From Acidulodesulfobacterium sp021802425 (GTDB lineage: Bacteria > SZUA-79 > Acidulodesulfobacterales > Acidulodesulfobacteraceae): 18,456 nt of DNA. Where the stretch lies: the NCBI GenBank assembly GCA_021802425.1, contig JAJZXJ010000019.1:1-18456 (forward strand), written 5' to 3'. A program made the translations under genes and the position numbers. Position 1 is the stretch's first letter, and each line of letters begins with the position of its first letter. Positions 1 through 7,379 of this stretch are shown here, in pieces. The notes below the pieces were generated by a model. It saw only the letters and a program-made list of their open reading frames with translations, was not told the origin of the DNA and did no database searches.

Positions 1-77
1 TGGCGGGGCCGACGGGGATCGAACCCGCGACCTCCGGCGTGACAGGCCGGCGTTCTAACCGTCTGAACTACAGCCCC
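1..77 (-). tRNA. tRNA-Asp (anticodon GUC)
   Basis: On the minus strand this folds into a full cloverleaf. The acceptor stem pairs GGGGCTG with CGGCCCC (one G-U pair). The anticodon stem CGGCC/GGCCG-type helix encloses a loop CTGTCAC with anticodon GTC, and the T arm carries the GGTTCGATCC signature. The 3' CCA is encoded (TGG at positions 1-3 on the plus strand), so the gene sits exactly at the window edge and appears complete. It lies downstream of the small DUF1640-like gene and of tRNA-Val, on the same strand. Confidence 0.96.
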
Positions 78-114
78 GTAAAAGATATAAATAAAACTAC
101 GAGTGTTGAATATA

Positions 115-414
115 TTAATGTATTAGCTTAAGAATAGCAATAACAATTCCGACCGTTACACCGACCTGAACTATAAACAATCCTGCAAACCACTTTACAA
201 GCCTGATTTCCAGATTATTCATCTTAATATCCATTCTTGCTTCAAACTCTTTCAAACCGTTAGCCAAATCCGTCTTAGTAACAATATCGGATAAAAACGC
301 GGACGATAGTACCTCTACCTGTGCCTCGGCAAAAGCCTTTGCCTGTTTTTCAGGCATACCGGCGGCTATTAATTTTTCCGCATAAGCCAGCGTGTCAAAA
401 ATAATAGCTTCCAT
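115..414 (-). CDS. Small DUF1640-like coiled-coil protein with C-terminal membrane helix
   Basis: A 99-residue protein of unknown function. The start FDTLAYAEKLIAAGMPEKQA and the following Ala/Glu-rich stretch resemble bacterial DUF1640 (CCDC90-like) proteins, which have an amphipathic N-terminal part, a coiled coil and one C-terminal transmembrane helix. Here residues about 20-72 look helical/coiled coil, and residues 74-96 form a hydrophobic segment (from WFAGLFIVQVG onward), so the protein is probably anchored in a membrane by its C terminus. The gene sits between two tRNA genes on the same strand. No Shine-Dalgarno sequence precedes the ATG; instead a near-consensus promoter ends about 9 nt upstream, suggesting a leaderless transcript. 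The family call is by pattern recognition only, and no biochemical role can be assigned. Confidence 0.7.
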   Translation of the reverse strand: MEAIIFDTLAYAEKLIAAGMPEKQAKAFAEAQVEVLSSAFLSDIVTKTDLANGLKEFEARMDIKMNNLEIRLVKWFAGLFIVQVGVTVGIVIAILKLIH

Positions 415-423
415 AATACCGAT

Positions 424-452
424 ATGATAATTGATTCATAAAGAAAAGTCAA
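424..452 (-). promoter_or_regulatory. Predicted sigma-70 promoter of the DUF1640-like gene
   Basis: On the minus strand, TTGACT (447-452) and TATCAT (424-429) are separated by exactly 17 nt. Both boxes match the consensus at five of six positions. The expected transcription start, about 7 nt past the -10 box, falls near 417, only 2-4 nt before the ATG at 414. That would give a leaderless or nearly leaderless mRNA, in line with the missing ribosome binding site. Confidence 0.55.
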
Positions 453-487
453 GGAATTAATACGGCGTTTCCGGTATTCCATTGATA

Positions 488-564
488 TGGTAGGCGGAAC
501 AGGGTTCGAACCTGTGACCCCCGGCTTGTAAAGCCGATGCTCTAACCTGCTGAGCTATCCGCCC
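488..564 (-). tRNA. tRNA-Val (anticodon UAC)
   Basis: On the minus strand the gene begins GGGCGGATAGCTCAG, the usual tRNA-Val/D-arm start. The anticodon stem TCGGC/GCCGG encloses loop TTTACAA, giving anticodon TAC (Val, GUA codons). The T arm has GGTTCGAACC. The acceptor stem pairs GGGCGGA with TCCGCCT (terminal G-U), followed by A and an encoded CCA (488-490). It lies 77 nt downstream of hup in the same direction, with no obvious terminator between them, so it may be co-transcribed with hup. Confidence 0.95.
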
Positions 565-641
565 ATAAAAACACAACTGCCCCCGCCTTTAATAAATTTT
601 AAAAACGAGAGCAGCAAATAAAAATTGCGCGTAATCCGAAA

Positions 642-926
642 TTACCACTTTCCTGTGTTGACAGCCTCTTTAAAAGATTTGCCGGCTTTAAACTTTGGAG
701 ATTTAGAAGCCTTAATTTGAATCTCCTTTCCCGTTTGGGGATTTCTCCCTTTTCTTGCGGCTCTTTTCGCAACTTCAAATGTGCCAAAACCGACAAGCCT
801 CACGGCATCGCCTTTTTTTAAAGCGTTAATAATAGCGTCAACTGTTGCGCCAAGGGCTTTCTCGCTATCGGCTTTGGTAAGCTTAGACAGCTTTGCAATT
901 GCATCAACTAATTCTGCTTTTGTCAT
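642..926 (-). CDS. hup: DNA-binding protein HU
   Basis: A 94-residue histone-like HU/IHF-family protein that binds and bends DNA and compacts the nucleoid as a dimer. It starts MTKAELVDAIA as HU does. The central GFGTFEV core is at residues 46-52 and the DNA-inserting beta-arm motif RNPQTG at 61-66, followed by KASKSPKFKAGKSFKEAV, the usual HU C terminus. Length is normal for the family (about 90-95). The start is fixed by a strong Shine-Dalgarno AAAGGAGG about 9 nt before the ATG. The gene has its own promoter at 1029-1057 and is separated from clpX by 279 nt, so it is probably a separate transcript. The HU call is preferred over IHF because of the overall sequence. Confidence 0.96.
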   Translation of the reverse strand: MTKAELVDAIAKLSKLTKADSEKALGATVDAIINALKKGDAVRLVGFGTFEVAKRAARKGRNPQTGKEIQIKASKSPKFKAGKSFKEAVNTGKW

Positions 927-1028
927 ACTTAACTTCCTCCTTTACATTTTAAAGGTTTTAATGGTTAACTTTTAAACCGCCGTACTTAATATCCACTGTT
1001 TACAAGGGTTCTGATAAAACATACTTAA

Positions 1029-1057
1029 TATATATATGTTTTTAATATATATGTCAA
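1029..1057 (-). promoter_or_regulatory. Predicted promoter of hup
   Basis: On the minus strand a perfect -35 box TTGACA (1052-1057) is followed after 17 nt by TATATA (1029-1034). This puts transcription start near 1022 and gives a 5' leader of about 95 nt before the hup ATG. The surrounding 927-1205 region is very AT-rich. Apart from this promoter and a second isolated TTGACA-like box near 1133-1138 without a good -10, I see no gene or terminator in it. Confidence 0.6.
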
Positions 1058-1205
1058 CAAAAAAATGTATATTTTATCTACTTTATAAAAAAAATAATCT
1101 GTTTTTCCCTATGAATTTATTAGCAGGCACGCATGTCAACCATCGTCAAACCGCCGCTACAAAAGGGTTCGACTCCTTTAATCTTTAATCGTCATTAAGC
1201 CCCTA

Positions 1206-2531
1206 TCAATTAGATTTAGCATGAGCATCCTTTTCGTAAAGAAGGATGGGCAACCCATTATTTATAATTACATCGTCATTTATAACGCATTCCTTAATTG
1301 TCGGATCCGTCGGTATTTCGTACATAACATCGAGCATTATAGATTCAAGGATAGTTCTTAATCCTCTTGCTCCCGAACCATACTTTATAGCCTTTTTTGT
1401 AATTTCTTTAATCGCGGAATCGGTAAATCGTAAATTCACATCTTCCAACTCAAACAATTTTTGATACTGCTTGACTAAGGCGTTTTTGGGTTTTGTTAAA
1501 ATTTCTATAAGGGCCTTTTCATCCAATTCTTCGAGTGTGGCTATAACGGGAAGCCTTCCGATAAATTCTGGAATAAGCCCGAATTTTAATAAATCCTGCG
1601 TTTCAACCTGTTTTATTATTTCATAAGGATTATTAGATTTATTGGGCTTGGCGCTTGTGTTAAAACCTATGGGCTGAGAATGGACCCTCCTTTCGATAAT
1701 CCTGTCTAAACCGTTAAAAGCGCCTCCGCATATAAACAGGATATTGCTTGTGTCAATCCTTAAAAATTCTTGATGGGGATGCTTTCTGCCCCCTTTCGGA
1801 GGAACATTTGCAATCGTTCCTTCGATTATTTTTAAAAGCGCCTGCTGAACGCCTTCCCCTGATACATCTCTTGTTATGGAAACATTATCCGATTTTTTTG
1901 CTATCTTATCGATTTCATCGACATATATAATGCCCTTTTGAGCCCTTTCGATATCATAATCGGCATTTTGTAAAAGGGAAAGAAGAATGCTTTCGACATC
2001 TTCGCCTACATAGCCTGCTTCCGTAAGCGTCGTGGCATCGGCTATAGTGAAAGGCAAATCAAGCATGCGGGCAAGTGTTTGAGCTAAAAGAGTTTTACCG
2101 CTGCCCGTGGGTCCGATTATCAAAATGTTGCTTTTTTGCATCTCGACATCCGCATTATTATATTTATCTTTTGGATTATGAGCCGCATTGTTATGCCCGA
2201 TACTTTTAACGGAAAGGTTGTGTTCTATCCTTTTATAGTGATTATAAACGGCAACGGAAAGGACCTTTTTTGCTCTTTCCTGACCTATTACATACTGATC
2301 CAAAAAATTTTTAATTTCTACCGGCTTATAAAGATAGTTTTTAGCTTTAATGTCCGGTTCGGCAGGCTTACTCTCTTCCGATATAATTTCATTGCAAAGA
2401 TTAATACATTCATCGCAAATATAAACGGACGGTCCTGCAATCAGTTTCCTGACCTCATCCTGCGATTTACCGCAAAAGGAACAGTAAAGTTCTCTACCCG
2501 AATTATCATTATTGTTACTTTTTCTTGCCAT
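1206..2531 (-). CDS. clpX: ATP-dependent Clp protease ATP-binding subunit ClpX
   Basis: AAA+ unfoldase that recognises tagged proteins, unfolds them with ATP and feeds them into ClpP. In order: an N-terminal C4 zinc finger (C17, C20, C39, C42) for substrate/adaptor binding; Walker A GPTGSGKT at 140-147; pore loop GYVG at 173-176; Walker B IIYVDEID at 201-208; an RKH loop at 249-251; and the IGF ClpP-docking tripeptide at 288-290. At 441 residues it is slightly longer than the usual ~420, because the linker before Walker A (about 103-132) is extended and rich in Asn/His. An AGAGGT Shine-Dalgarno lies 7 nt before the ATG. It follows clpP by 46 nt in the standard clpP-clpX arrangement and should be co-transcribed with it. 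Confidence 0.98.
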   Translation of the reverse strand: MARKSNNNDNSGRELYCSFCGKSQDEVRKLIAGPSVYICDECINLCNEIISEESKPAEPDIKAKNYLYKPVEIKNFLDQYVIGQERAKKVLSVAVYNHYKRIEHNLSVKSIGHNNAAHNPKDKYNNADVEMQKSNILIIGPTGSGKTLLAQTLARMLDLPFTIADATTLTEAGYVGEDVESILLSLLQNADYDIERAQKGIIYVDEIDKIAKKSDNVSITRDVSGEGVQQALLKIIEGTIANVPPKGGRKHPHQEFLRIDTSNILFICGGAFNGLDRIIERRVHSQPIGFNTSAKPNKSNNPYEIIKQVETQDLLKFGLIPEFIGRLPVIATLEELDEKALIEILTKPKNALVKQYQKLFELEDVNLRFTDSAIKEITKKAIKYGSGARGLRTILESIMLDVMYEIPTDPTIKECVINDDVIINNGLPILLYEKDAHAKSN

Positions 2532-2577
2532 CTTAATTACCTCTTTTGCTTATAATATTTGGAAAATATCGATAAAA

Positions 2578-3177
2578 CTATTTTACGCTTTTAATATCTT
2601 TCTTGTCCACGACCTTGTCGATAATGCCGTATTTAGCGGACTCAGCGCCGCTCATATAAAAATCTCTCTCGGTATCCACCTGAATCTTATCTATAGGCTG
2701 AGAGGTATGAAAAGCTAAAATCTGATTTAGCTCCTCTCTCATCCTGAGAATTTCCCTTGCCTGTATATCGATATCCGTGGCCTGCCCCTGAAATCCGCCG
2801 GCAGGCTGATGTATCATAATCCGGGAATGAGGAAGGGCAAACCTCTTTCCTTTTGTGCCTGCGGCTAAAAGCACTGCCCCCATGCTTGCCGCCTGCCCCA
2901 TGCACAGCGTAGAAACATCCGGTTTTATATACTGCATAGTATCATAAATTGCAAGCCCGGAGGTTATAATGCCGCCGGGGGAATTGATATAAATATTTAT
3001 ATCTTTTTCCGGGTCTTCGGATTCGAGAAAAAGCAGCTGCGCTATTATAAGATTGGCAAAGTTGTCGTCTATCGCATCTCCGACAAATATAATTCTATCC
3101 TTTAAAAGACGGGAATATATATCGTAAGCCCTCTCCCCTCGGTGTGTTTGCTCGACGACTATCGGAACAAGTGACAT
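2578..3177 (-). CDS. clpP: ATP-dependent Clp protease proteolytic subunit ClpP
   Basis: Serine peptidase that forms the tetradecameric degradation chamber capped by ClpX. The 199-residue length is typical. The catalytic triad is visible as Ser98 (in GQAASMGA), His123 (in MIHQP) and Asp172 (in ERDFYMS). The N-terminal VPIVVEQTHRGERAYDIYSR is the usual ClpP start, with little or no propeptide. An AAGGAG Shine-Dalgarno about 10 nt before the ATG fixes the start and lies just inside the sequenced edge of the assembly gap. The gene is followed by clpX and preceded, across the gap, by tig. Any promoter would lie in the missing sequence. Confidence 0.98.
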   Translation of the reverse strand: MSLVPIVVEQTHRGERAYDIYSRLLKDRIIFVGDAIDDNFANLIIAQLLFLESEDPEKDINIYINSPGGIITSGLAIYDTMQYIKPDVSTLCMGQAASMGAVLLAAGTKGKRFALPHSRIMIHQPAGGFQGQATDIDIQAREILRMREELNQILAFHTSQPIDKIQVDTERDFYMSGAESAKYGIIDKVVDKKDIKSVK

Positions 3178-3193
3178 TTTTATTATTCTCCTT

Positions 3194-3293
3194 NNNNNNN
3201 NNNNNNNNNNNNNNNNNNNNNNNNNNNNNNNNNNNNNNNNNNNNNNNNNNNNNNNNNNNNNNNNNNNNNNNNNNNNNNNNNNNNNNNNNNNNN
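3194..3293. other. Assembly gap (100 Ns)
   Basis: Exactly 100 undetermined bases separate the clpP Shine-Dalgarno from the last codons of tig. A round 100 usually means a scaffold join of unknown size. The tig stop codon (3295-3297) and the clpP start lie outside the gap, so neither coding sequence is broken, but a clpP promoter or a small gene could be hidden here. Confidence 0.97.
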
Positions 3294-3294
3294 T

Positions 3295-4533
3295 CTATAT
3301 ATATGATACCTTACCTGCGGTAAGAAAATCAAATATCTTATCTTCGAGCAAGGCTTGTTTAAGATTATTGCGGGCCTCGCCTGTAGCATAGAAGCTCTTT
3401 ACTTCGTCTTCTTTCAAGCCTGACTCTCCCGCCGTTTTTTTATAAAATTCTTCAAAATCGCTTTCGTCTATTTTAATATTTTCCGTTTTGGAAATTTCGG
3501 AAAGCAAAAGATATAATACCAGCTCCCGTTTTGCCATAAGCTTAAGCATATTCAATAAATCGCCCTTTTGCTTTTCGTCAATATCTTTATATTTGCCCTG
3601 TTTTTTTAAATCCTCTAATCTTGCCAAAGCGTCTTCCTCTATGATGCTTTCGGGCAAATCGACCGGGTTAAGATTGACAAGCTCGTCCGATATTAATGAC
3701 CTGATAGATTCTTTATATCTTTTATCCTCATATTCTTTAAGACTTTTTTTGACATATTCCTTAAACTCGTCAACATCTTTGAAATCGCCGAAATTTTTAA
3801 TCGTTTCGGCATTAAGTTCGGGCAGTATTTTTTTATCTATTTCCTTAATAACGCCCTTTACCTTAACATTTCTTTCTCTGTCGTCATATTCAAAGTTATC
3901 GCCCTTCTTTTTGCCGATAAAAACGGCTTCAAAAGACTTATCGATAATGTTTGAATTAAGGCTTATTAAATAGTCCTTTGCGTTATCTATCTCTTTGCCT
4001 GCCTCATCTTCCGTAATGTAATCTATCTTAACAAAATACCTGTCGCTATTGTTTATGCGGCTTAAGTCATCCTGTTTTTCGCTATCCGCAGTCCTTTCAA
4101 GCAGGAAATTAATTTCATCTTTAATAACTTCGTCCGTAATATCCCTTTTCTTAACCTCTTTAATTTTTAAATCCAAATTTAAATTTTTCACGGAGGGCAT
4201 AACTTCAAAATATACGGTGTATTCTTTATCGTCCTTTTTTTCCATTCTTGGAGTTCCAACCACGAAAAGGTCTTTTTCGGCTAATATTTTTTTAAAATCT
4301 TCATTTAAAACCTCGACTGCCGCTTCTTCAAGAAGTTCCGCCTCATAAAACTTTTTTATAATGGATAACGGGGCCTTCCCGGGCCTGAAACCCTTGATAT
4401 TTGACTGCTTAGCCGCTGTCTCTAATTTCTTTTTTAAAAGCTCGCCCGTCCTCAGGTCGTCTAATTTTAAATTGACCCTTTTTTTTACCGAGGTTTCATC
4501 CTCTATAACAAAACCATTCACTGCATTATCCAT
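3295..4533 (-). CDS. tig: Trigger factor, ribosome-associated chaperone/prolyl isomerase
   Basis: Trigger factor binds the ribosome at the nascent-chain exit and shields emerging polypeptides. The N-terminal ribosome-binding signature appears as GFRPGKAP at residues 48-55. A middle FKBP-like peptidyl-prolyl isomerase region (about 150-240) is recognisable but divergent. The C-terminal part is long, charged and helical, as expected for the chaperone arms. Length is 412 residues against about 430-450 in most bacteria. The start has an AAGGGGAT Shine-Dalgarno; the TAG stop lies one base from the assembly gap, so the gene is complete. The order tig-clpP-clpX is the common bacterial one. A candidate promoter overlaps the 3' end of thrS upstream. 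Confidence 0.95.
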   Translation of the reverse strand: MDNAVNGFVIEDETSVKKRVNLKLDDLRTGELLKKKLETAAKQSNIKGFRPGKAPLSIIKKFYEAELLEEAAVEVLNEDFKKILAEKDLFVVGTPRMEKKDDKEYTVYFEVMPSVKNLNLDLKIKEVKKRDITDEVIKDEINFLLERTADSEKQDDLSRINNSDRYFVKIDYITEDEAGKEIDNAKDYLISLNSNIIDKSFEAVFIGKKKGDNFEYDDRERNVKVKGVIKEIDKKILPELNAETIKNFGDFKDVDEFKEYVKKSLKEYEDKRYKESIRSLISDELVNLNPVDLPESIIEEDALARLEDLKKQGKYKDIDEKQKGDLLNMLKLMAKRELVLYLLLSEISKTENIKIDESDFEEFYKKTAGESGLKEDEVKSFYATGEARNNLKQALLEDKIFDFLTAGKVSYI

Positions 4534-4579
4534 TAAAATCCCCTTGTAAATTTAAATTATAATGACAATTATAATTATA

Positions 4580-4608
4580 ATTATATTATATAATTAATCA
4601 GCCGACAA
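4580..4608 (-). promoter_or_regulatory. Possible internal promoter for tig
   Basis: On the minus strand, TTGTCG (4603-4608) and a perfect TATAAT (4580-4585) are 17 nt apart. The -35 box overlaps the last codons of thrS. The 63-nt thrS-tig spacer is almost entirely A/T, so chance matches to TATAAT are easy and the -35 box is only four of six; moderate confidence at best. It would let tig-clpPX be expressed independently of the hdr-flx-thrS transcript. Confidence 0.35.
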
Positions 4609-6511
4609 ATATAGGCCTCTTTGAAACCATATCGGGAAGTATTAAGTTTCTGTACGGCATATTTTTGGTTTCGCCTTTAATTTCCTTTATTAACTCTTCC
4701 TCGTTAAGATTGAAATTCTTTCTTTCCTTATACCTGTTTCTAACCGGCAAAGCCCCCCCTTCCGCTTCTTTATGCCCCACGACGACGATGTACGGAATCC
4801 ATTCTTCCTCGGCAAACATAATCTTTTTGCCGAGGCTGAAATCCCTGTCGTCGATGTCAACTCTTATGTCCGAGCTAAAAAGTTTTTCCTTAAGTTTAAC
4901 CGCAAAATCCAGAAATTTATCGGATACGGGAATAATTCTTACCTGCGTTATGCTGAGCCATAAAGGCAAAACAGGAATATTTTTTTTAAGAGCCTCTTCC
5001 AAAATGAGATACATCCACCTTTCTATTGCACCGACGGAAGAATGGCAGATTATGCATCCCTCCTTTTCGCCGTTTTCGTTAACAAAATTTATGCCGTATC
5101 TTTTGGCATCCTCGACATCGAGCTGGACGGTTGAAAGCTGGCAGGAACCGTTCACGGAATCCACTCCCTGAAATTCATGCTTAAGCGCCCAATAGTGTTT
5201 CATTTTTGACAATGTTTCTATAAGAGCAGGTTTCTTTGAATATTTTAAAAGTTCGATAATCTTATCTTTATATTTATCATAATACTCCTTAACTATTCTA
5301 AAAACAACGGCATATTCAATTTTTGCGGCCTCGGCTAAATCGGCATATTGTTTGTAAAGCACCTGATACTCGTTGAATCCTTCTTCCAAATTAAGACAAA
5401 AACTGTGGATATCCGGCATCGTGAAACCCCTTAATCTCCTTAAACCGGATAACTCCCCGCTTTTTTCGTATCTAAAACTTTTCGAAAACTCATAAAACCT
5501 TAAAGGCAGCTGTTTATAACTAATCTTTGCGTCTTTAAGCATCGAAAAAAGCCCAAAATCGCCCGCAAACCTTAAAACAAACTCTTTGCCTTTTGCAAAT
5601 CCCCCGCTTTCGCTTTTTTCGTCCGGAACAAAAACGGAATAATGCCGTTCATGAAAAGATTCCCCCTGCCCCTTAATCTCGGGCTTGTTCCAGTTATATA
5701 TCAAAGGAGTTTCGATCTCCATGCATTTTAACCGGTTTAAGGCGATATCTTCCGCCCAATCGGATAAAAGTTTGTATAACAGCGTCCCTTTCGGATAAAG
5801 CCTCAAATGTCCCGAATCAGAGTTTTCCTCATGGTCGGCAATTTCAAGCCGCCTCATAGCCGCAACGGATGGGGGGGTTGCGCCGTCTTTAATTTTAAAT
5901 TCCTCGAAGGCGATAACCTTTCTTAAGGACGGAAAGTCTTTGAGGGTACCTTTGTCTAATATGTTTTTATCGTTTAAATTTATTTTAGTCTCTGCGCCGG
6001 TATAATCCAATATAAAAAATTCGCTTTCCACATCTTTTACGACATCTTCCCTTGTCTTATGAATAGCCTGATTCGGGGCTGATTCGCTTACTATATGCCG
6101 CGACGACTCGCTTAAAGGATGTCCCTTGCAGGATATTTTAAAGCTTTTATACCAGCCGAAAGGCGCCCTGTAAACCCGGGCAACGGATTCTAATTCCGTT
6201 TTTAAGCTATCTAAGGTCTTAACTGCAAAAGACGGTTCGGCAAGACTGTTTGACAGGTGGGCGTAAGGATATAAAACTATAATCCGGGGTTTTAACTTTT
6301 CTGAAATGTCCTTTATCTCGTAAAAAGCCTTTTTAACGATTGCGTATGCATCCGACGCGTCGCCTTTTTCTACGGTGCAAAAAACCACTAACGGATCTTT
6401 AAACGAAACCTCGGGCTCTTTAACGGAATTTACATCGATTTCTTCGGCAACAGGCGTCTTTCCTGTTAAAGCATAACTAAAGGTATCGGCATGAATGATT
6501 AATAATTGCAT
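4598..6511 (-). CDS. thrS: Threonyl-tRNA synthetase, archaeal type
   Basis: Charges tRNA-Thr with threonine. The 637-residue protein begins with the archaeal-type D-aminoacyl-tRNA-deacylase-like editing domain (residues 1 to about 145: LLIIHADTFSY near the start, YPYAHLS at 81-87, FKISCKGHPL at 124-133), not the TGS plus HxxxH editing module usual in bacteria. A class II catalytic core follows: motif 2 around 346-363 (FRYEKSGELSGLRRLRGF), H369 and H490 as zinc ligands, motif 3 GAIERWMYLILEE at 494-506. The anticodon-binding domain occupies the last ~120 residues and ends SKRPIFVG, also archaeal-like. Aligned without gaps to the bacterial NCPxH motif, the third zinc ligand is Asp318 rather than Cys. 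The start lies 3 nt after the flxA stop with no clear Shine-Dalgarno, suggesting translational coupling. ThrRS identity is certain; the archaeal assignment comes from remembered family motifs. Confidence 0.95.
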   Translation of the reverse strand: MQLLIIHADTFSYALTGKTPVAEEIDVNSVKEPEVSFKDPLVVFCTVEKGDASDAYAIVKKAFYEIKDISEKLKPRIIVLYPYAHLSNSLAEPSFAVKTLDSLKTELESVARVYRAPFGWYKSFKISCKGHPLSESSRHIVSESAPNQAIHKTREDVVKDVESEFFILDYTGAETKINLNDKNILDKGTLKDFPSLRKVIAFEEFKIKDGATPPSVAAMRRLEIADHEENSDSGHLRLYPKGTLLYKLLSDWAEDIALNRLKCMEIETPLIYNWNKPEIKGQGESFHERHYSVFVPDEKSESGGFAKGKEFVLRFAGDFGLFSMLKDAKISYKQLPLRFYEFSKSFRYEKSGELSGLRRLRGFTMPDIHSFCLNLEEGFNEYQVLYKQYADLAEAAKIEYAVVFRIVKEYYDKYKDKIIELLKYSKKPALIETLSKMKHYWALKHEFQGVDSVNGSCQLSTVQLDVEDAKRYGINFVNENGEKEGCIICHSSVGAIERWMYLILEEALKKNIPVLPLWLSITQVRIIPVSDKFLDFAVKLKEKLFSSDIRVDIDDRDFSLGKKIMFAEEEWIPYIVVVGHKEAEGGALPVRNRYKERKNFNLNEEELIKEIKGETKNMPYRNLILPDMVSKRPIFVG

Positions 6512-6514
6512 AGG

Positions 6515-7339
6515 TTAAAAGTCGTTAGGAAGGCTCTCGAGTTCCCTTGCCGTAAAAACTGGACCGTCTTTGCAAACATAAACGCTTCCGACATTACACC
6601 TCCCGCATTTGCCCAGCCCGCATTTCATTCTATTTTCAAGAGTCGTAATAATATTTTCTTTGTCAAAACCCATCTTTTCTTCTAAGGACTTTAAGGCAAA
6701 TTTTATCATAATCGGGGGTCCGCAAACGACGGCAATGCTATTTTCGCCTTTAAGGGGGAGCTGTTCGAGAATAGTAGGAACAAAACCGACTTTCCCCGTC
6801 CAATCAGGAGTTTCGCCCCCCGGATCGACGGTAATAACCACCTCTGTATTTTTATATTTTTTCCAGTCGTCAAAAACATTTTTATACAAAAGGTCGTTCA
6901 CGGTTCTTGCGCCGTATAAAACGGTTATTTTGCCGTAATCATCCCTTTCGTCGAAACAGTATTCCAAAATTGATTTTACGGGCGCCATACCGATACCGCC
7001 GCCGACAAAAACAAGATTTTTGCCCTTCATTCCGGCCGTATCGAAATAGTTTCCGTAAGGGCCTCTAAAGGATAGTTTGTCTCCGGGATTTAATCCGTTT
7101 ATACCAGTGGTTGCCCGACCCGAGGTTCTAAAACTAAATTCAAAAAATTCTTTTCTTAGAGGAGACGATGAAAACCCAAAGGTCGATTCCCCTTCCCCTA
7201 TAACCGAAAACTCTCCAAACTGACCCGGCAAAAAATCGATGCTGCCGCCGTTTATGGCAAGGCGGATTGTTTTGGTATCGTTGGTTTCCTGAATAATTTC
7301 CTTTATTTCCGCTAACTTAGGTAAATAAATATTTTCCAT
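6515..7339 (-). CDS. flxA: FlxA-like FAD/NAD(P)-binding oxidoreductase subunit with [2Fe-2S] cluster
   Basis: A 274-residue ferredoxin-NADP reductase-family protein, related to sulfhydrogenase gamma (HydG), AsrB and the electron-transfer subunit of dihydroorotate dehydrogenase. The N-terminal beta-barrel FAD domain has FGFSSSP at 54-60. The NAD-binding domain has GGGIGMAP at 113-120 and CGPP at 206-209. A C-terminal four-cysteine cluster (C240, C245, C248, C256) should hold [2Fe-2S]. It is the last flx gene in the hdrCBA-flxDCBA order and follows flxB by 40 nt, with an AGGGAG ribosome site. Inferred role: entry point where NADH is oxidised and electrons pass to FlxB/FlxC. In isolation it could be read as AsrB or PyrK; the neighbours favour FlxA. 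Confidence 0.88.
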   Translation of the reverse strand: MENIYLPKLAEIKEIIQETNDTKTIRLAINGGSIDFLPGQFGEFSVIGEGESTFGFSSSPLRKEFFEFSFRTSGRATTGINGLNPGDKLSFRGPYGNYFDTAGMKGKNLVFVGGGIGMAPVKSILEYCFDERDDYGKITVLYGARTVNDLLYKNVFDDWKKYKNTEVVITVDPGGETPDWTGKVGFVPTILEQLPLKGENSIAVVCGPPIMIKFALKSLEEKMGFDKENIITTLENRMKCGLGKCGRCNVGSVYVCKDGPVFTARELESLPNDF

Positions 7340-7379
7340 TAACTATCTGCTCCCTGCTATATGTTAATAACAATAATTA

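Noticed and set aside
1133..1138. A second TTGACA box on the minus strand upstream of hup as an extra promoter.
   Set aside because: At 16-18 nt spacing the -10 position reads ATTCAT or similar, at most three of six matches, while the promoter at 1029-1057 is far better.
1161..1183. A tRNA T-arm-like element on the plus strand (AAGGG, loop TTCGACT, CCTTT) downstream of clpX.
   Set aside because: No matching acceptor, D or anticodon arms could be found in the preceding 80 bases, so there is no tRNA. It may be a degenerate remnant or chance; not strong enough to annotate.
3183..3389. A 68-residue frame crossing the N gap on the minus strand.
   Set aside because: Half of it is undetermined sequence and the rest overlaps the true tig C terminus in another frame.
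3488..3973. Long plus-strand frames antisense to tig (also those opposite clpX, thrS and rimO).
   Set aside because: They are Ser/Leu/Phe-rich mirror frames of clear family members, with no recognisable domain or ribosome site.
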